Program-made: the position numbers and the translations under genes
Assembly (NCBI GenBank): GCA_047601745.1
Contig: JASGIS010000001.1
Span: 5,642,001 to 5,706,000, forward strand
Direction of reading: 5' to 3'
Origin: JAKPAM01 sp047601745
GTDB taxonomy: Bacteria > Pseudomonadota > Gammaproteobacteria > Burkholderiales > Burkholderiaceae_E
DNA: 64,000 bases
Shown here: piece by piece, positions 62,271 through 64,000 of the stretch
How positions within the stretch are numbered: the stretch's first letter is position 1
Layout: every line of letters starts with the position of its first letter
Notes under the pieces: generated by a model
What the model was told of the DNA's origin: nothing
The model's database searches: none
What the model saw: the letters and a program-made list of their open reading frames with translations, nothing else

Positions 62271-63461
62271 TCAGTCCTTCGGCAGTCCGAGCACGCGCTC
62301 GCCGATGATGTTGGCCTGGATCTGGCTGGTGCCTCCGCCGATCGTCGCCGCGAAAGTGTTGAAGTACGAGCGCGTCCACTTGCCGCCGTCGATCGCGCCG
62401 GCGTCGCCGACCCATCGGACGGCGTTCGCGCCGGACAACGAGATCGCGAATTGCAACAGCCGGCGCTTGTGCTCCGAGAAGCGCAGCTTGTGCGACAGCG
62501 GGATCGCGTCGGGACGTTCGCTGCACAGCGCCGGGATGCGGCCCCGTGCCATGCAGAGCCGGTCGCCCTGGTCCTCGATGAGGAAGCGCACGAGTTGGTC
62601 GCGCACCCACGGATCGTCGATCGCCGGGCGGCCGTCGCGGCGCGTGCGGCGCGCGAGTTCGACGACGTCCTCGACGCCGATGTGCATGCGTGTCAGGCCG
62701 CCGGCCTGGCCGCCGCTCGCGCCGCGCTCGAACGTGAGCGTGAGCATCGCGACCTTCCAGCCCTCGCCCTCTCGGCCGATCAGGCAGTCCCCCGGCACGC
62801 GCGCGTCGGTGAAGAAGGTCTGCGTGAAGCCGTGCTCGCCGGTGAGCTTCTTGATCGGTCGCGTTTCGATGCCGGGCACGCGCATCGGAATCAGGAAGTA
62901 CGACAGGCCCGCGGTGCGACGGCTGCCTGGCTCGGTGCGCGCGAGCAGGATCATGTATTTCGCGTGGCTGCCGAGGCTCGTCCAGATCTTCGAGCCGTTG
63001 AGCACCCATGAGTCGCCGTCGCGTGCGGCGCGTGTCTGGCACGCCGCGAGGTCCGAGCCGTTGTCCGGCTCCGAGAAACCCTGGCACCAGATGTCGTCGG
63101 CGCTGAGGATGCCCGGGATGAAGCGCTTCTTCTGCGCCTCGGTGCCGATCGCCAGGATCAGCGGACCGGCCCAGTTCAGGCCGATCGTATTCGGCACGAA
63201 CGGCATCTTCAGCCTGGCCATCGTGCTGTTGACGACGTCCTGGTACGCCTGTGGACGCCCGCCGCCGCCGTACTCCTTCGGCCAGGCCATGCCGAGGTAG
63301 CCGGCCTCCCAGACCTTGCGCTGCCACGCGCGCAGGTACTCGAACTGCTCGTCGGTACCCACCTCCATGAACGACTCCGGCAGCAGGAAGCCGGGGTCCG
63401 GCGGCCTGTTCGCCTGCATCCAGTCCTCGACCTCTCGGCCGAACGCTTCGAACTCACTCAT
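62271..63461 (-). CDS. Acyl-CoA dehydrogenase (first of a pair)
   Basis: A 396-residue acyl-CoA dehydrogenase. Seen: AYQDVVNSTMARLKMPFVPN, CQGFSEPDNGSDLAACQTRA (FAD/substrate loop), WVLNGSKIWTSLGSHAKYMI, KKLTGEHGFTQTFFTDARVP and the C-terminal ATIGGGTSQIQANIIGERVL. The ATG follows GGAGGAGACGAAACG. It forms a two-gene operon with the smaller acyl-CoA dehydrogenase; the substrate is unknown. Upstream lies a decayed biotinyl-domain gene. Confidence 0.88.
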   Translation of the reverse strand: MSEFEAFGREVEDWMQANRPPDPGFLLPESFMEVGTDEQFEYLRAWQRKVWEAGYLGMAWPKEYGGGGRPQAYQDVVNSTMARLKMPFVPNTIGLNWAGPLILAIGTEAQKKRFIPGILSADDIWCQGFSEPDNGSDLAACQTRAARDGDSWVLNGSKIWTSLGSHAKYMILLARTEPGSRRTAGLSYFLIPMRVPGIETRPIKKLTGEHGFTQTFFTDARVPGDCLIGREGEGWKVAMLTLTFERGASGGQAGGLTRMHIGVEDVVELARRTRRDGRPAIDDPWVRDQLVRFLIEDQGDRLCMARGRIPALCSERPDAIPLSHKLRFSEHKRRLLQFAISLSGANAVRWVGDAGAIDGGKWTRSYFNTFAATIGGGTSQIQANIIGERVLGLPKD

Positions 63462-63479
63462 CGTTTCGTCTCCTCCGTG

Positions 63480-63771
63480 GAAATTGCCGGCCGGTCTCGA
63501 TCGTCGATCTCGATCGATACCGTCCCGTTCGCGACCTGCGCACCGATCGCGCGACCTCGACCAGGCGAACGGTCCCGTCCGGCGGCGCCGCGCGCCGCGC
63601 GCCGCGATCCGATGCTTCATCTTCATCGCCTCGAGCCCCCGCAGCGACTGGCCGCACGTCGGGGCTTGCCCCTCCGACACTATCACCTCAAGCACGCGCC
63701 CCGGCATCGGCGCCTTCAGCCCGCCATGGAACTGTGCCCGCGCGCTGCCCCCTTGACGACGATTTCGAACG
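63480..63771 (-). pseudogene. Decayed acyl-CoA carboxylase alpha-subunit fragment (biotinyl domain)
   Basis: On the minus strand APMPGRVLEVIVSEGQAP and then GLEAMKMKHRIAA form a biotin-attachment domain (EAMKM includes the biotinyl lysine). The frame then shifts; PPDGTVRLVEVAR continues in another frame and IGAQVANGTVSIEIDD in a third. The rest of the carboxylase (biotin carboxylase domain) is missing upstream. It is a frameshifted 3' remnant of a gene such as a propionyl- or methylcrotonyl-CoA carboxylase alpha subunit, once in front of the acyl-CoA dehydrogenase pair. Confidence 0.7.
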
Positions 63772-63820
63772 ACAAAGGCCGTTGCGCGGCCTGCCAGGGG
63801 CCGGTGATCCGGTTGATGGA

Positions 63821-63936
63821 ATTACCTATCAGTAACTTTTCACTTGATCTCCCGTTGATTCGAACGGAGAATTACCTATAGGTAACTTCAATTACCGGCG
63901 ATGCTTTCCTTGGAACCAAAATTACCGATCGGTCAA
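63821..63936. promoter_or_regulatory. Three operator-like dyads at exact 50-bp intervals
   Basis: TTACCTATCAGTAA (63822-63835), the perfect palindrome TTACCTATAGGTAA (63872-63885) and TTACCGATCGGTCA (63922-63935) start exactly 50 bases apart in an otherwise AT-rich stretch before and within the start of a HipB-like gene. This looks like a cooperative autoregulatory region. Confidence 0.7.
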
Positions 63937-64000
63937 TTCCATCACACTGAAACGCCCGTTCGCTCATCGACCGAACTGGGCGCTCTCATCCGCGAGCAAC
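63901..64000 (+). CDS. HipB-like XRE regulator, 5' end only (cut by window edge)
   Basis: The first 33 residues of a frame open to the window edge. The segment SSTELGALIREQ is the usual start of the first helix of HipB-type XRE domains (ELGxLIRxxR). The third operator-like repeat lies inside this coding start, which would be unusual; a downstream in-frame ATG is not seen in the window. A hipA-like gene is expected beyond the edge. Confidence 0.5.
   Translation, partial: MLSLEPKLPIGQFHHTETPVRSSTELGALIREQ

Overview
The window is GC-rich, densely coding DNA from a proteobacterium, most likely a betaproteobacterium of the Burkholderiales. Support comes from the hemW-rdgB-rph-PP2C-kinase-yicC order, folD followed by an M3 peptidase, glnA-ntrB-ntrC with a sigma-54 promoter, a 483-residue PrpD very close to the enteric enzyme, and tRNAs close to enteric ones. 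The genus cannot be named from the sequence alone.

Layout. 1-8.5 kb: the 3' end of a LuxR-type regulator, an HDOD protein, a heptamer repeat array, an alpha/beta hydrolase, two medium-chain dehydrogenases, and a two-gene NHEJ operon (ku-ligD). 8.5-8.9 kb: two tRNA-Glu and one tRNA-Ala on the minus strand. 9-17.4 kb: folD, an M3 oligopeptidase, a glutaredoxin-like protein, a GGDEF/EAL protein, a DUF1615 lipoprotein and a NYN/OST-HTH protein. 17.4-27.2 kb: a seven-gene minus-strand siderophore uptake operon (two exporter-type ABC half transporters, two FecCD permeases, an ATPase, a binding lipoprotein and an outer-membrane receptor), divergent from a TetR-type gene with a palindromic operator between them. 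28-33 kb: a second TonB receptor with a Fur-type box, exonuclease III and prpD. 33-38 kb: the nitrogen cluster ntrC, ntrB, a small DUF4124 gene and glnA, with visible sigma-54 and NtrC sites. 38-45.7 kb: an acyl-CoA ligase, hemW, rdgB, rph, a PP2C phosphatase with a Ser/Thr kinase, and yicC.

Accessory region. The last 19 bases of yicC (45643-45661) recur exactly at 58843-58861, 13.2 kb away. The segment between them carries accessory genes: two different hipBA modules, a truncated TIR gene, a four-gene operon (TonB receptor, ExbB-like, DUF2149, membrane-anchored CobN-like chelatase) behind a Zur-like box, a Fic protein, and a truncated PLD-type helicase gene. I read this as a genomic island at the 3' end of yicC. 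Inside it a second, 40-bp direct repeat flanks the hipBA2-TIR cassette; one copy overlaps the 3' end of the CobN-like gene.

Right end. A LysR/YeiH divergent pair, two acyl-CoA dehydrogenases, a frameshifted biotinyl-domain relic, and the start of a third HipB-like gene preceded by three operator-like repeats exactly 50 bp apart.

A recurrent feature is short in-frame tandem repeats in linkers and tails of otherwise conserved proteins (Ku, LigD, an ABC transporter, the siderophore-binding lipoprotein, the CobN-like protein, the GGDEF/EAL protein).
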